From: Paenibacillus apiarius | Lineage (GTDB): Bacteria > Bacillota > Bacilli > Paenibacillales > Paenibacillaceae | Length of the DNA: 64,000 bases | Direction: 5' to 3' | NCBI RefSeq assembly: GCF_017052585.1 | Contig: NZ_JAFFHZ010000001.1 | Coordinates: forward strand, 248,001-312,000 | Part shown: piece by piece, positions 52,056-60,952 of the stretch | Layout of the letters: each line of letters starts with the position of its first letter | Numbering within the stretch: position 1 is the stretch's first letter | Program-made: the position numbers and the translations under genes | The notes under the pieces: generated by a model | Seen by the model: the letters and a program-made list of their open reading frames with translations, nothing else | What the model was told of the DNA's origin: nothing | Databases searched by the model: none

Positions 52056-53039
52056 CTAGAACGGCTCCTCACGGAACTGCAGCAGCGGAACCTCACGATT
52101 CGCATCCAGCTTGGCGTATCCACCGATCGGGAACGTGAATTGCGGCGACGTATGACCAAAATCTACGTTGGCAATGACCGGGATACCCTGCAGCTCTTGC
52201 TTGGCGGCGATAATTTTCTTCAACAAATCAAGCGTCATACGCGATGATTTCTGGAAACGGCCGATGACCAAGCCGCGCGCCTCCTCAGCGCCAGGCTGGT
52301 GGAGCAAGGACTGCAAGTCTCTATCGAATGTTTCCGGACTGGACAGCTCGTCATCCTCCAGAAATAATACGGCCCCGCGCAGCTCTGGCATGTACTCCGT
52401 GCCTTGCAACAAGTTCAACGTGCATAAATTGCCGCCGATTATCGTTCCTTCACAAGCGCCTGCCTGAATGATCGTCCATCCTTCGTTCGAGATGAATTCC
52501 CGCCGTTCCTGGTCTAGATACCAAGCATCGTCGCTCCATTGTTCCGATGGGATGATCGTCATAATCTCATTCGTCGTCATGATTTTGAGAAAATGTTCCG
52601 CTGTGTATTCGATGCCCAGTTCCATGCCAAAGGTCGAGAAATGAGCGCCGGAGTAGGTGACAAGCCCAGCCTTGGCATACATGGCGTTGCTTAACGCGGT
52701 GATGTCCGAATATCCACAGAACAATTTCGGATTGCGCCCTATCAGCTCATAATCCAAATAACGAAGCAACTGATTGCTGTTATACCCGCCAATTACCGTC
52801 AAGATCGCTTTGACGTTCGGGTTGCGGAATGCTTCATGCAAATCCTCCACTCTGGATTCAATCGCTGAAGAGCAGAAATCATCCGTCTCTTCCGCATGAG
52901 CGGCATACGTCACAGTAAACCCCATCTGCTCCAAGCGGCTCTTCGCCAGCTCTCGCTGCGGCACGGAAATGATAGACAAGCTTCTGGAAGGAGCGATAAC
53001 CCGAATTTCGTCTCCACGTTTCAACTTGCGTATACTCAT
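52056..53039 (-). CDS. S66-family serine peptidase (LD-carboxypeptidase/MccF-like)
   Basis: A 327-residue S66 peptidase. GDEIRVIAPSRSLSIISVPQ is the N-terminal strand, GGYNSNQLLRYLDYELIGRN carries the conserved block, and GYSDITALSNAMYAKAGLVT has the catalytic Ser region; the Glu and His of the S66 triad appear in LCTLNLLQGTEYMP and NVDFGHTSPQFTFPIGG. MccF-type members cleave microcin C7-like peptide-nucleotide antibiotics; others trim murein peptides. An AAGGAG site lies before the ATG. It is paired with an upstream ATP-grasp gene. Confidence 0.92.
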   Translation of the reverse strand: MSIRKLKRGDEIRVIAPSRSLSIISVPQRELAKSRLEQMGFTVTYAAHAEETDDFCSSAIESRVEDLHEAFRNPNVKAILTVIGGYNSNQLLRYLDYELIGRNPKLFCGYSDITALSNAMYAKAGLVTYSGAHFSTFGMELGIEYTAEHFLKIMTTNEIMTIIPSEQWSDDAWYLDQERREFISNEGWTIIQAGACEGTIIGGNLCTLNLLQGTEYMPELRGAVLFLEDDELSSPETFDRDLQSLLHQPGAEEARGLVIGRFQKSSRMTLDLLKKIIAAKQELQGIPVIANVDFGHTSPQFTFPIGGYAKLDANREVPLLQFREEPF

Positions 53040-53042
53040 TGT

Positions 53043-53969
53043 TCAATCCATCTCCTTTCCAAGCATTGTATCATTAGGATGGGCGAACGATCGATAAAAT
53101 CCTTCGATATCCGCCAGATCAGGCAAGCCCGATACTTGTCCGTCGCCTAGCTCCACGATGATCCAATCCCCTGACTCCAGCTTCGCGATATCCATTGTGA
53201 AAAACCGGCTCTTCACCCGCCGCGCAATATCCATGAAATGCTCCATATTCGGCCGTTCCTCGTCATACTCCGCTTCATCCCAATAATGAAGCATCATGAG
53301 AGGCTGCTGATCGAGAAAAAACACCCGATATTCTTTCGACAGCGGCATATCGCTCCTCGGGTGACGGTTCAAAAATTCAAGCCGCACAAATTCCCGGAGC
53401 ACGATGCCTTCATTCAGGTCATCTCCCTGCCTGGCCACGAAATTGCTGATAACTTGCCGAGCATGCTCCTTGTCAGCCGCATCGGGGATATAACAGGCGT
53501 CCTCCCATTCGTGCTTGCGCGACTTGACATAGTCCTTGACAATGACAGGACGTTCGCCGAACACCTGCAGCCCTTCAAGCACGCTGTCGAAGTTATCCCG
53601 CACCTGCTCCTCCGAAAACCAGATGCTTGCTGGAGTGTTTTCCCTGATGATGTCATAGGAACAAGGAAAGTGGTGGCAATGCCTGTATTGCTCCGGCGTG
53701 TTAATCAAGGTAATGCCTTTACTCTTCAGTGCATCGTACAACATTGCATAATAATGAGGCTTGATCATCCATCCCCGGTAAATGGCGGCTTCCGCCTCAG
53801 AAGCGGATTGCACTTTTCGAATGGCCTGTTCTGGTTCATCGGCGAACAAATGCTCCAATGAAATGAGCCCGGCAGATAAGCCGAGCTTGCGCGCCGCCTC
53901 GTATTCTGTTTTGTAGTCTGCATCCACTCGATTGCTATCCAGCGGATCGCTGCAATATATAATTCTCAT
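53043..53969 (-). CDS. ATP-grasp domain protein (DUF4343-like)
   Basis: A 308-residue protein with the ATP-grasp pattern: VLEGLQVFGERPVIVKDYVK contains the lysine strand, GIVLREFVRLEFLNR the nucleotide-binding part, and FFTMDIAKLESGDWIIVELG the metal-binding end. It fits the DUF4343 group, whose substrates are unknown. It is transcribed just before the S66 gene (three-base gap), suggesting peptide-like ligation or protection functions together. Confidence 0.85.
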   Translation of the reverse strand: MRIIYCSDPLDSNRVDADYKTEYEAARKLGLSAGLISLEHLFADEPEQAIRKVQSASEAEAAIYRGWMIKPHYYAMLYDALKSKGITLINTPEQYRHCHHFPCSYDIIRENTPASIWFSEEQVRDNFDSVLEGLQVFGERPVIVKDYVKSRKHEWEDACYIPDAADKEHARQVISNFVARQGDDLNEGIVLREFVRLEFLNRHPRSDMPLSKEYRVFFLDQQPLMMLHYWDEAEYDEERPNMEHFMDIARRVKSRFFTMDIAKLESGDWIIVELGDGQVSGLPDLADIEGFYRSFAHPNDTMLGKEMD

Positions 53970-54027
53970 GTCTTATCCCTTCTACAATGCTTTCCGTGAT
54001 GTGAGCCATCCCCATGCTTCTATCGAA

Positions 54028-54396
54028 TTACGCTTTTTCGATAAATTCCAACCGATTGCCGAACGGATCGAACAAATAGAAGCGATCATATCCTTCCAGA
54101 GGCTCATCTTCTACAACGCCTATAGTATTCGCAAGCACATGCGCCCGCAGCGCCTTCAACCCCTTCACTTCAAAGGCAGGATGTGCCTTCTTGGCAGACG
54201 CGAACGGCACCTGCACACCGATATGGAGCTGCTGGCTGCCGCAGGCGAACCAGACGCCGCCCCGTTTTTTCAAATTACCAGGCTTCTCGATCTCCGTCAT
54301 GCGCAGCACGTGCCCGTAGAAATGCCGAGCTTCCTCTTCGCAATTCGCAGGCGCCGCCAATTGAACATGATGGATGCCTGAATAGGAAAAAGACAT
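54028..54396 (-). CDS. VOC family protein (glyoxalase-like)
   Basis: A 122-residue VOC protein. IHHVQLAAPANCEEEARHFY opens the first module and HIGVQVPFASAKKAHPAFEV and RFYLFDPFGNRLEFIEKA give the second. His and Glu residues suitable for metal binding are present (HHVQL, NRLEF). An AAGGAGG site precedes the ATG. Substrate unknown. Confidence 0.88.
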   Translation of the reverse strand: MSFSYSGIHHVQLAAPANCEEEARHFYGHVLRMTEIEKPGNLKKRGGVWFACGSQQLHIGVQVPFASAKKAHPAFEVKGLKALRAHVLANTIGVVEDEPLEGYDRFYLFDPFGNRLEFIEKA

Positions 54397-54456
54397 ACTC
54401 CCCCTCCTTCGTTACTTATCGTGCAGTTCGCCGGCTTAACTCCCCTCTTCTCGAAG

Positions 54457-54977
54457 TCATTCTTTATTCAATTCCTTCACTAAATAAAGAACCAAATCAT
54501 CATCCACCCGCACCATTTCGCCCGGCTCGACCCGAATGTTGTCATAATAGACGCCGTTGCCATCCAATGCATATCCCCGCTTGCCGTACATGATCTGCGC
54601 TTTCCCGTAATCCTGGAACAATCCGACGCCAACGCCGATGCGACCCGCACGGGAAGCGGCAATCGTTTCGAATTCATCGAAGAGCCTGCTTGCTATGCCC
54701 CTCCTCTGAAATTCAGGGAACACGTTCAAATCGTTGATTTCAGGAATTCCCCGCTCCTGAAAAGGCGGATAATCGGACTGGGTCTTCAAGTGCGCACACC
54801 CCCCACCTGCCCGTCAACATAGCCTATGAAGGTGAAGCGTGTTCCGTTCTGATTTTCGCGGAAGCACTTCTCGAAATATCCTTCCGGATGGGTTATGCCT
54901 CTGCCCGCAAACGCAGCGTGAAGCTGCTGAATCTGCATTTTCTCTTGGAAAGGAACAACCGCAATGACACCGTTCAT
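54457..54977 (-). pseudogene. GNAT acetyltransferase gene with frameshift at a G tract
   Basis: Two overlapping frames encode one GNAT. The first (54977 down) gives IQQLHAAFAGRGITHPEGYF, FTFIGYVDGQVGG and then stops. The second (entered near 54795) gives HLKTQSDYPPFQERGIPEIN, NVFPEFQRRGIASRLFDEFE (acetyl-CoA motif) and VDDDLVLYLVKEL. The break lies at a run of six G at about 54795-54800; one added G restores frame as GQVGGCAHLK. This is consistent with a sequencing error, loss of function or phase variation. Confidence 0.85.
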
Positions 54978-55090
54978 GCCTTCTCCCCCTATATGTTGAA
55001 GCTTTCAAGGCTTCCGGCTGCCATAAGTTGATGTGCCAGGTCATCGTAAGCAGCTTCAAGCCATGGATGAACAACCTTTAACCGTTCTCG

Positions 55091-55467
55091 CTACCGCCAT
55101 AAATAATGAATATATGCGAAAGCCGCTTCATCCAATGATACCTCAAGCCGGCTGATCATTTCCTCCCGGTACGGCGGAACTCCAGGTTGATCCCAAGCCA
55201 GCTTATCCGCAATGAACAAGACTTTATCCATTAAGGAGGCGCCCGGCTTCAACGTCGTATGACATTCGACGGCACTTAACACGTTCTGGTCACGAATGCC
55301 GAATAGCTCCTCCGCCATGACCCGCGACAGCTTCTGATGAATGGTCATCGGGAACGCCTCTTCCTCCGGCAGCACTTCAATGCCAAGGCTGCTGTAAATT
55401 CCATGTTCTTTGCCAATGCTTCCAATATGAATTGCATCTTTGCAGACCTCCGATGATTTTGCTAATC
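55091..55467 (-). pseudogene. 5'-truncated HD hydrolase (YqeK-like)
   Basis: An open frame of about 125 codons contains only the C-terminal half of an HD-domain hydrolase of the YqeK kind: SLGIEVLPEEEAFPMTIHQK, SAVECHTTLKPGASLMDKVL and LFIADKLAWDQPGVPPY. The HD metal site and N-terminal half are missing, and stops occur directly upstream. The first ~20 codons before SLGIEV do not look like the family. It is probably dead. The longest startable frame begins at a GTG at 55375. Confidence 0.75.
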
Positions 55468-55471
55468 ATTA

Positions 55472-55867
55472 TCATTTGCGTGCAACATATCCGACGACCT
55501 CCCCGCTGCCCGGATGAATCACGACCGTAATCGGCCCAAGCAGCTTGCCGCGCGTGGTGCGAAAGCTAACCGTAATCCAATGCTCGACCTTGTCTTTTAT
55601 TTTTTCAAAAATATGTGCCTGTGCTTTGCCTGCCGGAAAAATCTCGAGATGTTCATTTTTGCGGAACGAGACGTCCGCCTCTTTCCAATGATTGATAGCA
55701 TTGACTTGTTCCGCTTCATCCAAGCTGTGCCACGCCACGGAGCGATACGTGTCCTTCATGGATTCGGAGAGCTGCAGCGAAGCGGATGGGTCTGATGTGT
55801 TATAAATGATCGTCCCGGTAAACATAAACAACGCGAGCAACACAAAACCTAGTTGAACCATTTTCAT
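55472..55867 (-). CDS. Small signal-anchored or exported protein of unknown function
   Basis: A 131-residue protein with a hydrophobic N terminus (VQLGFVLLALFMFTGTIIYN, about 4-23) followed by a soluble domain. HWITVSFRTTRGKLLGPITV and IHPGSGEVVGYVARK resemble a PepSY-like strand pair. I do not recognise a named family. The ATG follows GAGGGATCCT. It probably faces the outside of the membrane. Confidence 0.6.
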   Translation of the reverse strand: MKMVQLGFVLLALFMFTGTIIYNTSDPSASLQLSESMKDTYRSVAWHSLDEAEQVNAINHWKEADVSFRKNEHLEIFPAGKAQAHIFEKIKDKVEHWITVSFRTTRGKLLGPITVVIHPGSGEVVGYVARK

Positions 55868-55915
55868 AGGATCCCTCAGTTAACGCTGGTTCATCGTTAC
55901 TATGATGACTACAGC

Positions 55916-56209
55916 TTATTGTTGGCTCCCGGTCCATTCTCTTCTTAGCAGCGAATAGCAATCGTGATCATAGAATTGGCCCCGGTATAAATGCTTGTCA
56001 CGGATAACGCCTTCCCTTACAAAATAAAATTTTTGCAGCAATCCTGCTGAGCACTCACCTGTATCCTTATTCAGAATCACCCAGCGATTATGCCCCTTGC
56101 TGTCTGGATCGGCGTACCACTCAATCAATTCGTGCGCATGATCGATATGCGTGTGCCGTTCCTCTAAATAAACCGAGTCTTCCATATCTTTCAATTCTCT
56201 TTGAACCAC
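55916..56209 (-). pseudogene. GNAT gene with internal deletion
   Basis: A 97-residue open frame. It begins like a RimJ-type GNAT (HIDHAHELIEWYADPDSKGH, RWVILNKDTGE) and jumps directly to the family's C terminus (SAGLLQKFYFVREGVIRDKH, DHDCYSLLRREW). The acetyl-CoA-binding middle (about 60-70 residues) is missing, so it cannot be an active acetyltransferase. The frame itself is intact, so a short protein may still be made. Confidence 0.75.
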
Positions 56210-56402
56210 TATAATTCCTAGCTCACATTCGATAAAATGTTTTTTTCAACTTTTTGCGGCAGCGAGACATGAATTCGATTTTTTCGTAGCGTGTATTTTT
56301 CCACCTTCAAGCCACTATATTTAATTTGATGCACACCTTTGCCCGCCTTACCTGTCACAAGTGAACGAACTGCCGCCGGCGGCACCATAAGGAGAGTGAA
56401 CC

Positions 56403-57377
56403 ATGATTGAATTCAACCATGTATCCAAGACGTATCCGGACGGCACCAAGGCCGTAGACGACTTGAATTTGCATATTGAGCAAGGAGAATTTTTCGTGCT
56501 AATCGGTCCGAGCGGCTGCGGCAAAACGACCACGATGAAATTGATTAACGGGCTTATCGACACGACGGACGGCGATATTCTCATCCATCGCAGGAACATC
56601 CGCGATTACAACCCGTACGAATTGCGCTGGAATATTGGCTATGTGCTGCAGCAGATCGCGCTGTTCCCTCATATGACGATTGAGGAAAATATTGCCGTCG
56701 TGCCCGAGCTGCGAAAATGGAGTAAAAACGATATCCGCACACGCGTCGACGAACTGCTGGATATGGTTGGCCTCGATCCCGACACCTACCGCAACCGTAA
56801 ACCGCATGAATTGTCGGGCGGACAGCAACAACGCGTGGGAGTCGTTCGCGCGCTCGCAGCCAATCCGGACATTATCCTCATGGATGAACCGTTCAGCGCG
56901 CTCGACCCGATGAGCCGCGACCAGCTGCAGCGGGATATCGCCGCTCTGCAGAAGCGCATTCGTAAGACGATTGTCTTCGTGACGCACGATATGCAGGAGG
57001 CGCTTGCGCTGGGAGACCGCATCTGCCTCATGCGGGATGGCAAGGTGCTGCAGTGCGGCACGCCGCAGGAGGTGCTGCAGCATCCGGCTGACGACTTCGT
57101 CAGAGACTTCATAAGCGCCCGCGCCGCTAGGCCGATCTCAACAATAACAGACGGCATATGGCTGTTGGAGCAACTATTGCAGCCAACGGAATTACAATGC
57201 TTATCGAATGAAGCGGCTCCGCTCTCCTTCCAAGCCTCGCTGTCCGAGATGCTGTCGCGGCTCGCTCAAGAAGATGTCATTCCCATTGAGCAGGACGGAG
57301 AGCTGGTCGGAACCGTCAATCGGCAAGCGGTGGTCCAATTTCTGGCTGAGCGAATGGAAGCGAGGGGAATCGGATGA
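56403..57377 (+). CDS. ABC transporter ATPase, OpuCA/EgtU-type (quaternary amine or ergothioneine uptake)
   Basis: A 324-residue ATPase. GPSGCGKTTTMKLING is Walker A, LSGGQQQRVGVVRALA the signature, and IILMDEPFSALDPM Walker B. A C-terminal CBS-like part follows (about 250-320; LSEMLSRLAQEDVIPIEQDG, VGTVNRQAVVQFL), as in OpuCA-type importers that sense ionic strength. An AAGGAGAGT site precedes the ATG. It overlaps the next gene by four bases. Confidence 0.92.
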   Translation: MIEFNHVSKTYPDGTKAVDDLNLHIEQGEFFVLIGPSGCGKTTTMKLINGLIDTTDGDILIHRRNIRDYNPYELRWNIGYVLQQIALFPHMTIEENIAVVPELRKWSKNDIRTRVDELLDMVGLDPDTYRNRKPHELSGGQQQRVGVVRALAANPDIILMDEPFSALDPMSRDQLQRDIAALQKRIRKTIVFVTHDMQEALALGDRICLMRDGKVLQCGTPQEVLQHPADDFVRDFISARAARPISTITDGIWLLEQLLQPTELQCLSNEAAPLSFQASLSEMLSRLAQEDVIPIEQDGELVGTVNRQAVVQFLAERMEARGIG

Positions 57378-58891
57378 ATCAATTATGGAACACTTACATC
57401 GAACGCCAGGATCAGCTCTTGAACGCCTTGATCGAGCATATCCAGATCTCCTTTATCGCTTTGCTTTTTGCCATTCTCGTCGCGATTCCGTTGGCCATCT
57501 TTTTGACAAGGCATCCGAAATGGGCGGAACCGATTATTGGCACGTCCGCCGTGCTGCAGACGATACCTTCACTCGCGCTGCTTGGATTGCTCATTCCGCT
57601 CGTCGGCATCGGCAAGGTTCCGGCTATCATCGCGCTTGTGCTGTATGCGCTGCTTCCCATACTGCGCAACACCTATACAGGCATTAAAGAAATCGATCCG
57701 GCGCTAATCGAAGCCGCCCGCGCCATGGGCATGAACCTTCGCAAGCGTCTGCTCCGCGTAGAGTTTCCGCTCGCTCTGCCCGTCATGATGGCGGGAATAC
57801 GGACCACCATGGTATTAATCGTGGGTACAGCTACCTTGGCCGCGTTAATCGGAGCAGGCGGACTAGGGAAGCTGATACTGCTTGGCATCGATCGCAACGA
57901 CAACATGCTTATCGTGCTTGGCGCAATCCCCACCGCACTCTTGGCGCTGCTGTTCGATGTCATGCTGCGGGTCGCAGAGCGGGTGTCACAGAAAGGATCG
58001 CTGAAATCCGCCGGCATTGCCATGCTGGCCGCCATCATGTTCATTGGGATTCCGATGACATGGGGAACTGGCCAGAAAGACTTGGTCATCGCCGGCAAAC
58101 TCGGCTCTGAGCCGGAAATTCTGATCCAAATGTATAAGCAGCTAATCGAACAGGACACCAACCTGAAGGTGGAAGTGAAGCCTGGCTTCGGCAAGACATC
58201 CTTCGTATTCCATGCGCTGGAAGCCGGTGAAATCGACATGTATCCGGAGTTCACCGGTACAGCGATCACGACATTCCTGAAACAGGAAGCAATCAGCACG
58301 GAGCGCGGCAAGGTATACGAGCAGGCAAAGCAGGGCATGGCGGATCAGTTCGGCATGGTTCTGCTGCAGCCGATGGACTATAACAATACGTATGCGCTGG
58401 CAGTGCCAAGCGCTATTGCCGAACAGTATCAGTTGAATGCCATCTCTGATTTGAAGCAGACGGCCCCGCTCTTGAAGGCGGGATTCACGCTTGAATTTTC
58501 CGATCGGGAAGATGGTTATAAAGGGATTCAACAGCTGTATGGCATCCAGTTTCCGAATCTGGTGACGATGGAACCGATGCTGCGATACAGCGCCGTCGAG
58601 ACCGGAGACATTACGCTCATCGATGCCTATTCTACCGATAGCGAGCTGCGGCAGTACGGGCTCAAGGTGCTGGAAGACGACAAATCATTGTTCCCTCCCT
58701 ACCAAGGCGCTCCCCTCATGCGTAGAGAGACGCTTGCGAAATATCCCGAGCTGGAGAATACGTTGAATAAGCTCTCTGGAAAAATTACGGACGAGGACAT
58801 GCGGACAATGAATTATAAAGTGAATGTGGAAAGCATTCCTGCCGAAAAGGTCGCGCGCGACTTCCTGCAGCAGGCGGGGATATTGAGTTAA
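57374..58891 (+). CDS. Fused ABC permease and substrate-binding protein (OpuC/EgtU-type)
   Basis: A 505-residue fusion. Residues 1-210 are a BPD_transp_1 permease (about five TM helices; VLYALLPILRNTYTGIKEID and EAARAMGMN motifs). A further TM follows near 215-235, then an extracellular OpuAC-type binding domain (about 240-505; GKTSFVFHALEAGEIDMYPE, FTGTAITTFLK). Such fusions import glycine betaine, carnitine, choline or, in the EgtU subgroup, ergothioneine. The binding domain's GFGKTSFVFHAL stretch recalls EgtU, but I cannot settle the ligand. Confidence 0.9.
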   Translation: MNQLWNTYIERQDQLLNALIEHIQISFIALLFAILVAIPLAIFLTRHPKWAEPIIGTSAVLQTIPSLALLGLLIPLVGIGKVPAIIALVLYALLPILRNTYTGIKEIDPALIEAARAMGMNLRKRLLRVEFPLALPVMMAGIRTTMVLIVGTATLAALIGAGGLGKLILLGIDRNDNMLIVLGAIPTALLALLFDVMLRVAERVSQKGSLKSAGIAMLAAIMFIGIPMTWGTGQKDLVIAGKLGSEPEILIQMYKQLIEQDTNLKVEVKPGFGKTSFVFHALEAGEIDMYPEFTGTAITTFLKQEAISTERGKVYEQAKQGMADQFGMVLLQPMDYNNTYALAVPSAIAEQYQLNAISDLKQTAPLLKAGFTLEFSDREDGYKGIQQLYGIQFPNLVTMEPMLRYSAVETGDITLIDAYSTDSELRQYGLKVLEDDKSLFPPYQGAPLMRRETLAKYPELENTLNKLSGKITDEDMRTMNYKVNVESIPAEKVARDFLQQAGILS

Positions 58892-58902
58892 TCCAGATGT
58901 AA

Positions 58903-58934
58903 GGGCAGAGCTGGCCGTTCCAGCCCTGCCTTTT
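58903..58934 (+). terminator. Terminator of the two-gene ABC operon
   Basis: GGGCAG/CTGCC and GCTGG/CCAGC form an interrupted stem with loop CCGTT, followed by TTTTC on the plus strand. It starts 12 bases after the permease stop. Confidence 0.8.
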
Positions 58935-58954
58935 CTTCATACTGAAAGTTCGCG

Positions 58955-59434
58955 TCAAAGCGTTAATCGGAACACGATTTCTCGCGCTTCCTCCCGCACA
59001 ATGCCAGTATCAAGAAATCCGCGTTTCCGGTAGAAGCGCTGCGCAACCTTATTGTCCTCGTGAACGGTCAAATGAATGACGCCGCATTCGGGAAATTGCG
59101 CTCTCAGTTCATCTATGCATGCCGCAAATACTTTCGTTCCATATCCCTGTCTTTGATACAGCTTGTCTATGAAAAAGCCGCAGATCCAATAATTATCGCA
59201 GCTGCCCGGCGTATACGAATAATAAAAAAATCCGACCATGACGCCGTTGATATATACCGCATACGGATCGATCTGTTCGTCATCCGGACGGATGTAGGCG
59301 GAAGCCAACGATTCCGCTACCGTTGGCACCCACTCCCTTTGGGAAGGGTGAACCTCCAAATCGAGCGCCGTCTCCCAATTCCCCTTATGTACCGGTTCTA
59401 TGGTTAGCTGCAGCACCTGCTCTTGTTGCTTCAT
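58955..59434 (-). CDS. GNAT acetyltransferase (spermidine/spermine type)
   Basis: A 159-residue GNAT. ICGFFIDKLYQRQGYGTKVF (about 84-103) is the acetyl-CoA site, VIHLTVHEDNKVAQRFYRKR and GFLDTGIVREEAREI the C-terminal part. It resembles the BltD/PaiA-like group that acetylates polyamines. An AAAGGAG site lies before the ATG. Substrate inferred only by family. Confidence 0.88.
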   Translation of the reverse strand: MKQQEQVLQLTIEPVHKGNWETALDLEVHPSQREWVPTVAESLASAYIRPDDEQIDPYAVYINGVMVGFFYYSYTPGSCDNYWICGFFIDKLYQRQGYGTKVFAACIDELRAQFPECGVIHLTVHEDNKVAQRFYRKRGFLDTGIVREEAREIVFRLTL

Positions 59435-59450
59435 CTTGTTGACTCCTTTA

Positions 59451-60383
59451 TCAACTGGTTACTTCTTTTTCAAACACCTGTTGCAAAAATTGATGCACCT
59501 TGTCCCGATAACGTTCCTTATCCGTCGGGTAGGCATTGGCATGAATCGCGCCATCGATAATTAATAGCTCGCTTATCCCTTTGCGCTTCCGGTTATGGAT
59601 ATCGATGCTCATCTGCGTCGGCACGAACGTATCCTTGTCCCCGTGTATAAGGAGCAGCGGGATCTCCTTATCCTTCACCTCATCAATTGGCTTTACCTGT
59701 CTCATGGAGAACTTTACTTTCTTTTTCAGGCTTCTGTCCAGCAGGCGCATAAACGGGAATAACGGAACACGGTTCAACTGCTTCAATTGATATTTCATCA
59801 ATGCTTCCATATCGGAATAAGGGCAGTCCGCTATAATGAACTTCACATGTTGGTTAATGCCGGCATACATTAGCACCGTGCCGCCGCCCATCGATTGCCC
59901 ATGCAAACCGATGAAGGCGTCTGTGCCCGCCCGTTGTCTTGCAAATTCCACCCACGCATCCAAATCGCCGCGTTCATGGAAGCCATAGCTCGCATACGAT
60001 CCTTCGCTGCGGCCATGGCCTCGCTGATCGATAAGCAGAACATTGAAACCTTCATCTGCGAACAGGCTGATGAACTGTGCCGCAATAATATGATTTGCGG
60101 TATACCCGTGTACAAGAATAATGACTTTATTGCCGTCCGGATAGCGCTCGATATAATAACCTCTTAACCTGTGTCCATCCTTGGACATGATGCTGACATC
60201 TTCCTTTTTCATGCTCTCGAATTCCGCTCTTGTCAGCAGCCCGAATCCTTCCACCGCCGCAAAAGCGCTGTCCAAGGAGCTTCTTTCCCACAACGTCACC
60301 TGCCTGAACGCATAGCGGCTAATAACCGCAATCCCCATCAACAAGAGAACAATAACGACAACCGCAACTGCAATTAGCCACAC
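59451..60383 (-). CDS. Alpha/beta hydrolase, YqkD-like, membrane-anchored
   Basis: A 310-residue protein. An N-terminal TM helix (about 3-22) is followed by an alpha/beta hydrolase: oxyanion region ILVHGYTANHII, nucleophile Ser in LHGQSMGGGTV, Asp in LLIHGDKDTFVP and His near DGAIHANAYPT. The order matches B. subtilis YqkD and related uncharacterised esterases. It lies 16 bases from the GNAT gene and may share its transcript. Confidence 0.9.
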   Translation of the reverse strand: MWLIAVAVVVIVLLLMGIAVISRYAFRQVTLWERSSLDSAFAAVEGFGLLTRAEFESMKKEDVSIMSKDGHRLRGYYIERYPDGNKVIILVHGYTANHIIAAQFISLFADEGFNVLLIDQRGHGRSEGSYASYGFHERGDLDAWVEFARQRAGTDAFIGLHGQSMGGGTVLMYAGINQHVKFIIADCPYSDMEALMKYQLKQLNRVPLFPFMRLLDRSLKKKVKFSMRQVKPIDEVKDKEIPLLLIHGDKDTFVPTQMSIDIHNRKRKGISELLIIDGAIHANAYPTDKERYRDKVHQFLQQVFEKEVTS

Positions 60384-60498
60384 GCTACATCACCCTTTGT
60401 GTCAGTCAATCTCATTAGTGCGCAATGCTGCATTCACAGCAAATACTAGTTTAAAGCATATCGCCTTCAGGATGAAATGGCTATATCTTTATTCACTT

Positions 60499-60916
60499 TC
60501 ATTCTTTCGGGTTAATCCACAACGTCCATCGTTCCTGCTCGCGCCAACCCCCAAATGCTTCAAATAAAATAGGATGCCCGCTCTGTCCACGCTCGAAAAT
60601 AGCAGCCGACCGATTCGAATGGTCCGCAGATCCTCTGATATGCGGCAAACGGCCGCATGCATTCCACTTCGAACTCCGACTCGATGCCCACTGTATCCAC
60701 CCTCGTCTCATATCCCTCAATTGCGACGATATCCAGACCGGTCTCTTCCCTTCACTTCGCGGCGGAGCGCTTCTGTCAACGATTCGCAGGGCTCAACTCT
60801 GCCGCCAGGGAGCTCGATGGTGGTCGGTTGATCCGCTTTGAGCGGTTCTGGACGACAATTTCCACACCGTGCCGATTGTTGCGTTCAATGATTGCCCTTG
60901 AATTGACGCACCACAC
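60499..60916 (-). pseudogene. NUDIX hydrolase gene with several frameshifts
   Basis: Read in three frames, the minus strand gives VWCVNSRAIIERNNRHGVEI (from a GTG at 60916), then DQPTTIELPGGRVEPCESLT (the NUDIX box start) with EALRREV, then ETGLDIVAIEGYETRVDTVG, FEVECMRPFAAYQRICGPFE and YFRAWTERASYF. Frame changes fall near 60832 and 60759. Together these recreate GxxxxxExxxxxxxREVxEExGU. The gene is a decayed NUDIX hydrolase, unless the region contains sequencing errors. Confidence 0.8.
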
Positions 60917-60952
60917 CTTCTTGGTTCCTCCTCTTCATCCGTGACATCGACA

